Assembly (NCBI GenBank): GCA_947498355.1
Contig: CANMKA010000039.1
Span: forward strand, 1 to 32,490
Reading direction: 5' to 3'
Length of the DNA stretch: 32,490 nucleotides
Source of the DNA: an uncultured Paraglaciecola sp.
GTDB taxonomy: Bacteria; Pseudomonadota; Gammaproteobacteria; Enterobacterales; Alteromonadaceae
Part shown: positions 22,415 to 32,056 of the stretch, one piece after another
Layout: each line of letters opens with the position of its first letter
How positions within the stretch are numbered: position 1 is the first letter of the stretch
Notes under the pieces: model-generated
The model's input: the letters and a program-made list of their open reading frames with translations, nothing else
What the model was told of the DNA's origin: nothing
Database searches by the model: none
Translations under genes and position numbers: made by a program

Positions 22415-23101
22415 ATGACTTTAACTATCAGCAAATCAAACCTACTGGTTAGACAATTCTCAATGAGCTTTTTAGTCTACCTGTGCGTTATCAATCACAC
22501 CCATAGCAATCTTGCTATTAGTTTTGTTGATCACCCCCAAATTCAAACCTATGTAGAAATAGTAAAACGTAGTTATGCAAAAGCAAATATTAATATAGTC
22601 CTACACGAAGTGCCTCAAGAGCAAGGACTCATCGCAGTTAATGCTGGAATAGCAGACGGCGATGTTGCTCGCACTAGCAACAGCATAGGCAGTTACAGCA
22701 ATCTAATTACGGTTGGTAAACCACTATTAAAATCGCGTACTTACCTTATGTGCTTAAAAACCGTGAAGTGCCACATCGACTTATTAACCCAACCGGATTC
22801 ACAAATTTTAGTTACCGCAGGCCAACTAAAAGGGCTACCCGAATCTATTAGAGGAAAATTTAGGGCTGACGCATACGTCATTGACAGTTTCAAAAAGTTT
22901 GACCAACTACTCAAAAATGCCGCTGTTGATTACGCCATACTCATATATGCAGATGGCAGCCAGCCAGAAAACGCCTATCAAGCGTACCAAGGACGGCCCT
23001 TGTACGAGAGCGACATTTACCACGTTTTACATGTCAAACATCAGGCTTTAGCTGAGAAGCTAGCGCCTCACCTAAATCAAGAAATCACGCAAAGTCGTTA
23101 A
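22415..23101 (+). CDS. Periplasmic substrate-binding-like protein
   Basis: 228 residues from ATG at 22415; ATG at 22463 would give a shorter form beginning MSFLVYLCVINH, a more typical signal-peptide start. The mature chain (ISFVDHPQIQTYVEIVKRSYAKANINIVLHEVPQEQGLIAVNAGIADGDVART) resembles the small SBP_bac_3-type binding proteins common in Alteromonadales, with the GIADGDVAR block as the best marker. No ABC permease or ATPase genes are adjacent, so it may act as a stand-alone sensor. Its divergent placement next to a chemoreceptor is suggestive only. Confidence 0.7.
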   Translation: MTLTISKSNLLVRQFSMSFLVYLCVINHTHSNLAISFVDHPQIQTYVEIVKRSYAKANINIVLHEVPQEQGLIAVNAGIADGDVARTSNSIGSYSNLITVGKPLLKSRTYLMCLKTVKCHIDLLTQPDSQILVTAGQLKGLPESIRGKFRADAYVIDSFKKFDQLLKNAAVDYAILIYADGSQPENAYQAYQGRPLYESDIYHVLHVKHQALAEKLAPHLNQEITQSR

Positions 23102-23151
23102 AGTAGCCAGCTAAAAGATTATTTCTAAAAAAATTTTAGGCTCGACATAAA

Positions 23152-23179
23152 AAAATCCGATGAACTAGCATCGGATTTT
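23152..23179. terminator. Bidirectional rho-independent terminator
   Basis: AAAATCCGATG (23152-23162) and CATCGGATTTT (23169-23179) form a perfect 11-bp stem with a six-base loop. A-rich sequence on the left and T-rich on the right let it work both for the binding-protein gene (+) and for greA (-), which converge here. Confidence 0.85.
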
Positions 23180-23262
23180 ATTGATTCACTGCATATCACA
23201 CAAATAATACTCAACAATAACTAACGTTAAGGGCATAGCCACGCCCTAGTCCTCGATTAGCG

Positions 23263-23739
23263 TTAAATATATTCGACTTCTGAAATTTCGTATTCGATTT
23301 TACCTTTGGGGGTTTGAATCGTTACAAGGTCGTCAACTTGCTTGCCTATCAAGCCTCGAGCAATAGGAGAGATGACAGATATCAAATTATTTTTAATATC
23401 TGCTTCATCCTCGCCCACTATTCTGTAGGTTGTTTCTTCGTCTGTATCAACATTTAAAATGGTGACTGTTGTCCCAAAAATAACTTTGCCATTATTTGGC
23501 ATTTTAGTGACATCAATAATTTGAGCGTTTGAAAGCTTAGCTTCAATATCCTGAATACGGCCTTCACAAAAGCTTTGCTGCTCTCTCGCCGCGTGATACT
23601 CCGCATTTTCTTTTAAATCGCCATGCTCCCTTGCTTCTGCAATAGCATTAACGATTTCCGGTCTTTTTACAGACTTTAAATGGGTTAGCTCTTCACGCAA
23701 CATATTTGCGCCTTTAGCTGTCATTGGATATTGATTCAT
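23263..23739 (-). CDS. greA: Transcript cleavage factor GreA
   Basis: 158 residues, the normal length, nearly collinear with E. coli GreA. The N-terminal coiled coil carries the functional tip HGDLKENAEYHAAREQQ (acidic Asp41 and Glu44), and the C-terminal domain has VIFGTTVTILN, TYRIVGEDEAD and SPIARGLIG. It enters the secondary channel of RNA polymerase to rescue backtracked complexes. It lies 64 bp downstream of carB, in the common carAB-greA order. Confidence 0.98.
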   Translation of the reverse strand: MNQYPMTAKGANMLREELTHLKSVKRPEIVNAIAEAREHGDLKENAEYHAAREQQSFCEGRIQDIEAKLSNAQIIDVTKMPNNGKVIFGTTVTILNVDTDEETTYRIVGEDEADIKNNLISVISPIARGLIGKQVDDLVTIQTPKGKIEYEISEVEYI

Positions 23740-23803
23740 CTATCAAACACTCTCTTTTTATTATTACTAATACACACCAAAATGCACTAATTTAGCTTGT
23801 TAC

Positions 23804-26800
23804 TTATTGGATACGTGTATGTAAGTCTTGTACAGACGTAACACGGGCTCGGTCATCCGCTTCATTCGCATTTACAGTAGCAAAAGCTGAATTCATGGTT
23901 GTCGTGTAGGCAACCTTGTTAGCCAGCGCTTCTTTACGAATATACACAGAATCATCAATTGCTTGACGGCCTTCTGTGGTATTAACTATGTAGCTATACT
24001 CACCGTTTTTAATCGCATCTACTATATTAGGGCGACCTTCGCTTAACTTATTAACCACACTGCAAGGTACGCCTGCATTGTTCAATACTTCAGCGGTTCC
24101 GCCTGTCGCTTCTAGGCTAAAGCCTTTGGCATGCATGCTTTGAGCAAGTTCGATTACACGATTTTTGTCGTTCAATCTAACTGAAAGCAATGCTTTACCA
24201 CCAACAGGTATGGCTTGACTTGCGCCTAAATTAGCTTTTGCATAAGCCTCTTCAAAGCTTTCGCCAACCCCCATTACTTCGCCAGTAGAGCGCATTTCTG
24301 GCCCAAGTAGCGGATCAACACCTTGGAACTTAGCAAAAGGTAACACCACTTCTTTTACCGAGTAGAAAGGTGGAATGATTTCGCTCGTCACACCTTGAGA
24401 AACCAGTGACTGGCCAGCCATGGCACGAGCACCGATTTTAGCAATCGGCATACCTGTAGCTTTAGAAACAAATGGAACGGTACGAGCAGCACGAGGGTTT
24501 ACTTCGATTAAGTAAACTTCACCATCTTTAACAGCAAATTGTGTATTCATCAAGCCGACTACGCCCAACTCTAAGGCCATCGCTTTAACTTGATTACGCA
24601 TAACGTTCTGAATATCTTCGCTCAAAGAATACGGAGGCAATGAACAAGCTGAATCACCCGAGTGAACCCCTGCTTGTTCAATGTGCTCCATAATGCCGCC
24701 AATTACGACGTCTTTACCGTCAGAAATGGCGTCAACATCGACCTCAATCGCATCATCCAAGAACCTATCTAACAAAACGGGGGAATCATTAGATACTTTA
24801 ACCGCATTATTCAGATAGCGTTTTAAGTCTTTTAAGTCGTAAACAATTTCCATTGCTCGTCCGCCAAGTACATAAGATGGACGTACGACTAATGGGAAAC
24901 CAATCCCTTCGGCTGCGGCCAAGGCCTCTTCCATGTTGCTAACAGTCGCGTTAGCTGGTTGCTTAAGGTTTAACTTATTAACCATTTTTTGGAAACGTTC
25001 GCGATCTTCTGCTTTATCTATTGCATCAGGAGAGGTACCGATTATGGGTACACCCGCTGCTTCTAAGTCACGGGCCAATTTAAGTGGGGTTTGTCCACCA
25101 TACTGAACAATCACGCCTTTAGGTTGCTCTAAACGAACAATCTCAAGCACATCTTCTAAGGTTACCGGCTCAAAATACAAACGATCTGACGTGTCGTAAT
25201 CAGTCGAAACCGTTTCTGGATTACAGTTTACCATTATGGTTTCGTAACCGTCTTCGCGCATAGCTAACGCTGCATGTACACAGCAATAGTCAAACTCTAT
25301 ACCTTGCCCGATTCTGTTTGGTCCGCCACCTAATACCATAATCTTGTCTTTTTGATTAGGTTGCGCTTCACATTCTTCATCGTATGTAGAATACATATAC
25401 GCTGTGCTCGTCGAAAACTCAGCTGCACAGGTATCAACCCGTTTATACACTGGATGAATATCAAATCCGCGACGCGTTTCACGCACGTCTGACTCGTCTA
25501 CGCCCGTTAAGTCGGCAAGCCTTGCGTCCGCAAAACCTTTACGTTTTAACGTATTCATCAGGGTTTGATCTATGCCAGAAAGGCCGAGTTCAGACACCTG
25601 TTTTTCTAGGGCAATAATATCTTCAATCTGAACAAGGTACCAAGGATCAACACCGGTAAGGTTATAAATTTCGTCAACAGACATTCCCATTCGCATTGCA
25701 TCTGCGATATACCAAATACGCTCGGCACCAGGTTCGCGCAATTCACGAATGATAGTATTTTTAGCATCAGCTGCGTTGATATCTATGATTGGATCAAAGC
25801 CATTCACGCCAACTTCAAGTCCACGCAGGGCTTTTTGCAGAGATTCTTGTTGGTTTCTGCCAATTGCCATGACTTCACCAACCGACTTCATTTGCGTGGT
25901 TAAGCGATCGTTCGCGCCAGCAAATTTTTCGAAGTTAAAGCGTGGAATTTTAGTCACAACGTAATCAATCGTTGGCTCAAATGAGGCTGGCGTTAAGCCG
26001 CCTGTAATATCGTTTGCCAATTCGTCTAGGGTATAACCTACTGCCAACTTAGCTGCTACTTTTGCAATAGGGAAACCTGTCGCTTTCGAAGCCAAGGCTG
26101 AAGAGCGCGAAACTCTTGGGTTCATTTCAATAATCACTAAACGACCGGTTTTTGGACACACACCAAACTGCACATTAGAGCCACCAGTTTCAACACCGAT
26201 CTCTCTTAATACGGCAATCGCCGCATTTCGCATAATTTGAAATTCTTTGTCGGTAAGGGTTTGGGCAGGGGCAACGGTAATTGAATCACCGGTGTGAACA
26301 CCCATAGGATCGAAATTTTCTATGGTACAGACAATAATACAATTATCTGCTTTGTCTCGTACCACTTCCATTTCGTATTCTTTCCAGCCAATTAACGACT
26401 CATCAATAAGCAGCTCACTGGTAGGAGAAAGATCTAAGCCTCGACGGCAAATTTCTTCGAATTCTTGTTTGTTGTAAGCAATACCGCCACCGGTTCCACC
26501 CATAGTGAAAGACGGGCGAATAATACACGGGAAACCAATTCGCGTGCTGACATCAAAAGCTTCTTCCATAGAGTGAGCTATTTCTGCATTGGGACACTCT
26601 AAACCGATTGACTTCATGGCTTGGTCGAAACGATCTCTGTCTTCTGCCTTATCGATAGCATCAGCGGTCGCACCAATCATTTCAACATTGAATTCTTGCA
26701 ACACGCCGTGTTTTTCAAGGTCAAGGGCACAATTTAGCGCTGTTTGGCCGCCCATAGTAGGTAACACAGCATCTGGGCGCTCTTTTTCGATGATTTTTCG

Positions 26801-27022
26801 AACCACTTCCCAATGAATTGGTTCGATATAAGTCGCGTCGGCCATTTCAGGATCAGTCATTATGGTCGCAGGGTTAGAGTTAACTAAGATAACTCTGTAG
26901 CCTTCTTCGCGTAGGGCTTTACAAGCCTGAGCGCCTGAATAATCAAATTCACACGCTTGGCCAATTACAATTGGACCTGCACCTAAAATTAAGATGCTTT
27001 TTATGTCAGTACGTTTTGGCAT
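23804..27022 (-). CDS. carB: Carbamoyl-phosphate synthase large subunit
   Basis: 1072 residues, full length. Two homologous ATP-grasp halves are evident: LGAGPIVIGQACEFDYSGAQA at the start of the first and LGGGPNRIGQGIEFDYCCVHA in the second, each with a PSF/PSYVLGGR-type loop and IEMNPR / IEVNPRAAR motifs. A C-terminal MGS-type allosteric domain (about 935-1072) would bind UMP, IMP or ornithine. With CarA it makes carbamoyl phosphate for arginine and pyrimidine synthesis. It follows carA by 53 bases. No domain is missing. Confidence 0.98.
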   Translation of the reverse strand: MPKRTDIKSILILGAGPIVIGQACEFDYSGAQACKALREEGYRVILVNSNPATIMTDPEMADATYIEPIHWEVVRKIIEKERPDAVLPTMGGQTALNCALDLEKHGVLQEFNVEMIGATADAIDKAEDRDRFDQAMKSIGLECPNAEIAHSMEEAFDVSTRIGFPCIIRPSFTMGGTGGGIAYNKQEFEEICRRGLDLSPTSELLIDESLIGWKEYEMEVVRDKADNCIIVCTIENFDPMGVHTGDSITVAPAQTLTDKEFQIMRNAAIAVLREIGVETGGSNVQFGVCPKTGRLVIIEMNPRVSRSSALASKATGFPIAKVAAKLAVGYTLDELANDITGGLTPASFEPTIDYVVTKIPRFNFEKFAGANDRLTTQMKSVGEVMAIGRNQQESLQKALRGLEVGVNGFDPIIDINAADAKNTIIRELREPGAERIWYIADAMRMGMSVDEIYNLTGVDPWYLVQIEDIIALEKQVSELGLSGIDQTLMNTLKRKGFADARLADLTGVDESDVRETRRGFDIHPVYKRVDTCAAEFSTSTAYMYSTYDEECEAQPNQKDKIMVLGGGPNRIGQGIEFDYCCVHAALAMREDGYETIMVNCNPETVSTDYDTSDRLYFEPVTLEDVLEIVRLEQPKGVIVQYGGQTPLKLARDLEAAGVPIIGTSPDAIDKAEDRERFQKMVNKLNLKQPANATVSNMEEALAAAEGIGFPLVVRPSYVLGGRAMEIVYDLKDLKRYLNNAVKVSNDSPVLLDRFLDDAIEVDVDAISDGKDVVIGGIMEHIEQAGVHSGDSACSLPPYSLSEDIQNVMRNQVKAMALELGVVGLMNTQFAVKDGEVYLIEVNPRAARTVPFVSKATGMPIAKIGARAMAGQSLVSQGVTSEIIPPFYSVKEVVLPFAKFQGVDPLLGPEMRSTGEVMGVGESFEEAYAKANLGASQAIPVGGKALLSVRLNDKNRVIELAQSMHAKGFSLEATGGTAEVLNNAGVPCSVVNKLSEGRPNIVDAIKNGEYSYIVNTTEGRQAIDDSVYIRKEALANKVAYTTTMNSAFATVNANEADDRARVTSVQDLHTRIQ

Positions 27023-27075
27023 AGTATTCTTTACTCTAAACTTATTAAGTTTTGGATTTAGTCGGACGAACCTTG

Positions 27076-28221
27076 CTATTTAGCAGCTTTCATCAAGTCT
27101 ATAAAATGATCGAACAGAGGCGCAGCGTCGTGGGGGCCTGGACTTGCTTCTGGGTGACCTTGAAAACTAAATGCAGGTTTGTCGTTGCGATGAATACCTT
27201 GCAATGACTGGTCAAACAAAGAAACGTGAGTCACATCTAAATTAGCAGGAAGACTGTCTTCATCCACAGCAAAACCATGATTCTGGCTAGTAATCATTAC
27301 GCGGTTGCCTTGAATATCTTTAACTGGGTGATTAGCACCATGATGGCCAAACTTCATTTTGACCGTTTGTGCACCACTGGCTAGAGCCAATAATTGATGA
27401 CCTAAACAGATACCAAAAATAGGGATGTTAGTGTCTAAAATCTGTTTAATCGCCTCGATAGCGTAGTCACAAGGTTCTGGGTCGCCTGGGCCATTAGACA
27501 AAAACACACCATCGGGTTGCATCGCGAGTACTTCGTCTGCCGGGGTTTTAGCAGGAACAACAGTCAATCGACAACCACGGTCAACCAACATACGCAAAAT
27601 ATTGTGCTTAGCACCAAAATCATAGGCTACCACATGAAAATCAGATGGCTGCGCATTGGTATTATAGCCTTTACCTAATTCCCATGAGCCATCAGTCCAG
27701 TCGTAGGTACTGTCGCAGGTAACGTCCTGGGCCAAATCTAGGCCTTTTAAGCCAGTGAATGCTTTGGCCTCAGCAAGGGCTTGAGACTCAGCTTGTTGAG
27801 CATCGGTTGCAACATCAAACGTGATAATGCAACCACCTTGGGCGCCTTTATCTCGTAAAATTCGGGTTAAACGACGGGTATCAATATCAGCGATGGCTAA
27901 AATATTGTTATCTTGTAAATACTCAGACAGACTTTTTTCGCTACGAAAATTACTAACAATAAGTGGCAGGTCGCGAATAATTAGTCCTTTAGCCCATATC
28001 TTTGTTGATTCACAATCTTCTTGGTTAACACCTGTGTTTCCGATATGAGGATAAGTTAATGTCACAATTTGTTGTGCATAAGACGGGTCAGTTAAGATTT
28101 CTTGGTAGCCTGTCATAGATGTATTAAACACCACTTCACCAACAGACTTACCAGAAGCACCGATAGCTGTGCCTTTGAAGACTGAACCATCTTCAAGAAC
28201 TAAAAGGGCAGAATTAGCCAA
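27076..28221 (-). CDS. carA: Carbamoyl-phosphate synthase small (glutaminase) subunit
   Basis: 381 residues. A class I glutamine amidotransferase domain follows the N-terminal CPSase domain; the nucleophile is Cys272 (FGICLGHQ) with His356 and Glu358 (FQGHPEASPG). It releases ammonia from glutamine and channels it to CarB. The start is a TTG at 28221, six bases after a strong GGAGG; E. coli carA is also known to start with UUG. The gene is 272 bp downstream of dapB, a gap that holds a probable terminator and a candidate arginine-repressor operator, so carAB probably has its own promoter. Confidence 0.97.
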   Translation of the reverse strand: MANSALLVLEDGSVFKGTAIGASGKSVGEVVFNTSMTGYQEILTDPSYAQQIVTLTYPHIGNTGVNQEDCESTKIWAKGLIIRDLPLIVSNFRSEKSLSEYLQDNNILAIADIDTRRLTRILRDKGAQGGCIITFDVATDAQQAESQALAEAKAFTGLKGLDLAQDVTCDSTYDWTDGSWELGKGYNTNAQPSDFHVVAYDFGAKHNILRMLVDRGCRLTVVPAKTPADEVLAMQPDGVFLSNGPGDPEPCDYAIEAIKQILDTNIPIFGICLGHQLLALASGAQTVKMKFGHHGANHPVKDIQGNRVMITSQNHGFAVDEDSLPANLDVTHVSLFDQSLQGIHRNDKPAFSFQGHPEASPGPHDAAPLFDHFIDLMKAAK

Positions 28222-28320
28222 ATCAACCTCCAGGTTAGTAAAAATAAAAGTTTCCTCTTCAAAACTATATAGCCTTAACCATCAGCTCCGAAGAACATTC
28301 ACACAAAACATTGATTTATA

Positions 28321-28334
28321 TGAATTTTTAATCA
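28321..28334 (-). promoter_or_regulatory. Candidate ArgR operator (ARG box) upstream of carA
   Basis: On the minus strand TGATT-AAAA-ATTCA matches the ARG-box pattern TGAAT-WWWW-ATTCA at nine of ten arm positions with an all-A spacer, about 100 bp before carA. I cannot find a convincing second box at the usual spacing, which weakens the call. Arginine control of carAB is established in E. coli. Confidence 0.4.
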
Positions 28335-28443
28335 ATTTGCTTTAGAAAACAGAGCGAATAACGGACGTATTCACTGAAATTTGGCAAATTCGCAGCATTA
28401 TAGCCGTAAGCTAGCTGCAAATCCATTGGGATTTACATAATCT

Positions 28444-28485
28444 GTAAAAATAGGCGCTTAAGGACAATATTTTGCTATAAGCGCC
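28444..28485 (-). terminator. Probable terminator after dapB
   Basis: On the minus strand GGCGCTTA (28485-28478) and TAAGCGCC (28460-28453) form a perfect 8-bp stem with a 17-base loop, followed by TATTTTTAC. It begins 8 bp after the dapB stop. The loop is longer than usual. Confidence 0.6.
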
Positions 28486-28493
28486 AAAAACGG

Positions 28494-29297
28494 CTATTTA
28501 AAACCAAGAACATCTTCCATGTCATAAAGACCAACTGGCTTGTCAACCAGCCAATTAGCGGCTTTTACAGCACCTTTCGCAAAGGTTAAACGGCTTGATG
28601 CTTTGTGGGTAATTTCTAAACGTTCGCCAATATCTGCAAATAACGCTGTATGTTCCCCTACTACGTCACCCGCTCTTACCGTTGCAAAGCCGATTGTGTC
28701 ATGTTCGCGCTCACCTGTGTCTCCCTCTCTGCCGTATACGGCACACTTAGACAAATCTCTGCCTATCTCATCAGCAATGGCCTCTCCTATTGCCATTGCT
28801 GTACCTGACGGAGCGTCTTTCTTAAATCTATGGTGAGCTTCAACAATTTCTATGTCTGCAGTATCAGCCATGACTGCTGCGGCACGGCGAACCAAATTAA
28901 GCATCAGGTTTACACCAACGCTGTAATTCGCAGCAAACACAATAGGGATATGTTTTGCTCCATCAATTAAAGCGGCTTTTTGCCCTTCGTCCAATCCTGT
29001 CGTACCTATAACCATAGGCTTTTTATGCTTCACACAAAGTGCAATATTGTCGACCATGGCAACTGGCAAGGTAAAATCAATCAATACATCTATATCATTT
29101 ATTACTTCGGACAAATCGCCGCAGGTCAATATGCCATTTTTACCAATACCCGCAATTTCTCCACTATCGGCACCCAGTAACGTCGATGATGGGCGCACCG
29201 ACGCCCCAGCCAATTGATTCAGCTCACTTTGTGAGGTTGCTTCGATCAACACCTTACCCATGCGCCCGTTGGCCCCAAATATTCCAATTTTAATCAT
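28494..29297 (-). CDS. dapB: 4-hydroxy-tetrahydrodipicolinate reductase
   Basis: 267 residues. An NAD(P)H-binding Rossmann start (IGIFGANGRMGKVLIEA) is followed by VLIDFTLP, GTTG, and the catalytic EAHHRFKKDAPSGTAM block with His155, His156 and Lys160. It reduces 4-hydroxy-tetrahydrodipicolinate on the way to lysine and diaminopimelate for peptidoglycan. Gene order dapB-carA-carB is common in gammaproteobacteria, although a terminator-like hairpin separates it from carA. Confidence 0.97.
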   Translation of the reverse strand: MIKIGIFGANGRMGKVLIEATSQSELNQLAGASVRPSSTLLGADSGEIAGIGKNGILTCGDLSEVINDIDVLIDFTLPVAMVDNIALCVKHKKPMVIGTTGLDEGQKAALIDGAKHIPIVFAANYSVGVNLMLNLVRRAAAVMADTADIEIVEAHHRFKKDAPSGTAMAIGEAIADEIGRDLSKCAVYGREGDTGEREHDTIGFATVRAGDVVGEHTALFADIGERLEITHKASSRLTFAKGAVKAANWLVDKPVGLYDMEDVLGFK

Positions 29298-29732
29298 GCT
29301 GTGTACTTATATTTTAAGGTCTAGTTTATAGGCTATATTGTGCCTGATTAATCTAATCGATGCAGCTTAGGTTCTGGTATAAATTTAGAATAAGTTAAGA
29401 GTAAATAAGTTAAGAGTGAAAAAGTTTGGTTGAGCACAAATGCTTACTCACCCTGTTATTTTTATTCGTAACATTAACTTAAAGGCCTATTGGAGTAACT
29501 TAATCATCAGCAACACAAAACTATCGTAATTTTTTTGAACCGTTTTAGCAGGGCTGTATACAGAATCTAATGCGTTTAGGCCGAACTCCTAAGCCTATGC
29601 TTGGGTCAGATTTCTACTGCTTCAACGTTCGCTCGTGTAGAATGGCTACACCCCATTCGCTCTTTATTGTATAACTAACGCTCAACTTGCAGCACAAACA
29701 TACAGCAAAGATCAACAGGCCCGATTAATCTA
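29298..29732. other. Intergenic region with repeats and competing hairpins
   Basis: 435 bp without a gene I can support. It contains a 14-bp direct repeat (AATAAGTTAAGAGT at 29389-29402 and 29404-29417) and, at about 29588-29657, several small stems. CCTAAGC/GCTTGGG (one wobble) is followed by GTGTAG/CTACAC and by GAATGG/CCATTC, and the last two cannot form together. This could be a structured leader for the downstream PH-domain gene, which starts at 29733. Confidence 0.4.
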
Positions 29733-30275
29733 ATGTCAAATAGCTCATTTAGTAACCAAGACCTTACCCCAAGCGTATTACCTTCTATCAACACCTTGCA
29801 ATCACAACCCCTGTCTTCAATTTATATCAAAACGAGTTTGAAAATTGATCTCATCACTTTGGTGGCGATACTTGTTGGAGTGACAGCGCTCTATTTTCAG
29901 TCGATTTTTGTCCTCAATCCAGAGTTTAAACAGGCCTTACCTTTTATTGGTTTAGCAACGTTAATGTTAGGTGGGCTGCGAGTGGCTATAAAATTTCTCG
30001 CTAACCGTCGCAAAACCTATGCCTTGCGTGAACAAGATTTGCATTTTTCGAGCGGCTTGTTCTTTCGCAAAACCGTCAGCCAACCCATAAGCCGCATTCA
30101 ACATGTAGAGTTAAGCCGTGGACCCATTGACCGAAAAGTTGGATTGGCAAAATTACAAGTTTTCAGCGCAGGGGGAAGTGCTCATACCTTTGAAATTCCA
30201 GGGTTATCTTTAGTCACAGCTCAACAAATCAGGCAACATATTGTTGAACACAAGGATATGCTAACCAATGGATGA
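29733..30275 (+). CDS. PH-domain membrane protein, YdbS-like
   Basis: 180 residues. Two membrane helices (about 36-58, LITLVAILVGVTALYFQSIFVL, and 68-88) precede one bacterial PH (bPH2, formerly DUF304) domain at about 92-175, including TYALREQDLHFSSGLFFRKTVSQPISRIQHVELSRGPIDRKVGL. It overlaps the next gene by eight bases, the usual arrangement for YdbS/YdbT pairs. In Bacillus subtilis the pair is linked to resistance against certain antimicrobial compounds; the role in gammaproteobacteria is unknown. Confidence 0.88.
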   Translation: MSNSSFSNQDLTPSVLPSINTLQSQPLSSIYIKTSLKIDLITLVAILVGVTALYFQSIFVLNPEFKQALPFIGLATLMLGGLRVAIKFLANRRKTYALREQDLHFSSGLFFRKTVSQPISRIQHVELSRGPIDRKVGLAKLQVFSAGGSAHTFEIPGLSLVTAQQIRQHIVEHKDMLTNG

Positions 30276-31938
30276 TCCTAAAATACGTTCCGTCACAGAA
30301 CCTAGCTCTGTGAATAAAACATTTCAAAAAACCACACGTGACGAAATCCCCTATGCTAATCCGCAATGGCAAACCCTGTCACCCATCGCGATTTTTTACT
30401 TTTTCGCCAGTAGCATTAAGCAAATTGCGACAAATTTTATTTACTTAATTCCAGTCGCAGCCCTTAACTACAAGCATCTTCAGCAATCACCTTTTATATT
30501 TCTGGGTGGAGTTGTGGGAGGGTTATTACTACTTTGCCTTTTTGCGATGATCAGTTATCGGGTGTACCGATTTCGATTAACTGACTCGACGATAGAAATC
30601 CGCTCAGGGATCATCAAGAAACATCACGCCAATCTGCCGTTTGATAGGATCCAAAGTATTAAGCTGGTTCAACCTATTTACTACAGACTTACAGGGCATG
30701 CTTGTGTACAGCTGGATACTGCAGGCTCGGCACAGAACGAAGCCCAAATTGTTGCCCTAACCTTGGCCAAGGCAGAACACCTTAAAAAACGTATAATGCG
30801 GCATAACGCAAAAGAGTTGCCTAACAGTAGTGGAGACTCCTCGCTCACTGCACTTAAAGAACAACAAAGCCCAAACTACATACACAAAAATAGTGGCACT
30901 GAGACTAATGAACAAGATTCAAAAGAAATGGTGCTTAATCGTAGGTCAATCAAAGATTTAGTGTTACATGGACTAACCAGTAACCGAATATGGATATTCC
31001 TTGGTGGCTTTGCGCCTTTTTATGACGATATTTTTAACGCTGCTAACACATACACAAAAAACTTGGGGATAGACCTATCCACTATATTTAGTTTACAGGC
31101 CCACTCAATATTCCAAGTCGCATTTTACAGTGTTGCCCTTTTATTGCTGGCTATATTGGTTTTAGCTGCGCTTTCGGTGCTTGGCGCTATCATACACTTT
31201 TATGGTTACACTCTAACAAAGCAAGGGAATAGATATATACGACGTAACGGATTATTCACTAAAAATGAAGTCAGCATGGCGTTAAGTCGTGTGCAAATAC
31301 TCATTCGAAAGCAGGATTGGCTAGATATCCTGATTAAGCGCATTAACTTAGTTTACGAACAAAATCGCAGCCTATCTGCATCTGGTACGTCAGACGTTGT
31401 GACCAATAAGATAGTGGTCCCATCTATAAATAAAACCGAGTGCGAGATGTTAATAAACGATACCTATCCAAATAACTCCCTACAACAGTTAATCGATAAA
31501 CAGGCTTTTTGTGCCATTAGTCCCTATTTTGTGAGTAAATATTGCCTGCTTTGGGCAATTCCAATGAGTGCAATCGGTCTTATTATCACCCTAAAACAGG
31601 ACTTAAGTACGGGCTTAATAATCGCTGGTATAAGTTATATGGCTATTTTGGGATTAGTGCTATTACGTTGGAAGCGTTGGGGCATAGCCGCAGATCAGGA
31701 CTTTGTTTATATAAGAAAAGGACTGTTCGGAATTGACTACTACTGCTTTGCAACCTTTAAAGTTCAACAAACAGCCTTGCTGCACACACCTCTGATGGCA
31801 CGCAGAAACCTGGCGAGTTTGCGCTATGTTTTAGCCTCTAGAGCCTTAACTATTCCTTTTATTAAAAGGCAACACGCAGAAAAACTTATCGATAAAAGCT
31901 TGTTTATTGTCGAGTCTAGCCAAAAATCTTGGATGTAA
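30268..31938 (+). CDS. Multi-PH-domain membrane protein, YdbT-like
   Basis: 556 residues with three bacterial PH (bPH2) domains, each after a pair of membrane helices: about 97-176 (YRVYRFRLTDSTIEIRSGII...), about 310-390 (YGYTLTKQGNRYIRRNGLF...) and about 468-550 (WGIAADQDFVYIRKGLFG...). A low-complexity Ser/Asn/Glu-rich spacer (about 180-225) separates the first unit from the second. It overlaps the YdbS-like gene by eight bases and the two products probably form one membrane complex. The function is unestablished. Confidence 0.88.
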   Translation: MDDPKIRSVTEPSSVNKTFQKTTRDEIPYANPQWQTLSPIAIFYFFASSIKQIATNFIYLIPVAALNYKHLQQSPFIFLGGVVGGLLLLCLFAMISYRVYRFRLTDSTIEIRSGIIKKHHANLPFDRIQSIKLVQPIYYRLTGHACVQLDTAGSAQNEAQIVALTLAKAEHLKKRIMRHNAKELPNSSGDSSLTALKEQQSPNYIHKNSGTETNEQDSKEMVLNRRSIKDLVLHGLTSNRIWIFLGGFAPFYDDIFNAANTYTKNLGIDLSTIFSLQAHSIFQVAFYSVALLLLAILVLAALSVLGAIIHFYGYTLTKQGNRYIRRNGLFTKNEVSMALSRVQILIRKQDWLDILIKRINLVYEQNRSLSASGTSDVVTNKIVVPSINKTECEMLINDTYPNNSLQQLIDKQAFCAISPYFVSKYCLLWAIPMSAIGLIITLKQDLSTGLIIAGISYMAILGLVLLRWKRWGIAADQDFVYIRKGLFGIDYYCFATFKVQQTALLHTPLMARRNLASLRYVLASRALTIPFIKRQHAEKLIDKSLFIVESSQKSWM

Positions 31939-32056
31939 ATCACGAGTCTTATCCAGTTTATTTGGGCGATCACTGGCTATTTTTTGCCAATTTCAGTTAA
32001 AATATAGCCAGTATGCTTAGTATCTGAGCAAACGGAATTTTTAATTAAAAAAACGG

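Noticed and set aside
29540..29575. Possible LexA box (CTGTATACAG) before the PH-domain genes
   Set aside because: The half sites are separated by two bases instead of eight, so it is a short palindrome and not a LexA operator.
31960..32015. Possible terminator after the YdbT-like gene
   Set aside because: ACTGGCTAT and ATAGCCAGT pair, but the loop is over 20 bases and no T-run follows, so I do not list it.
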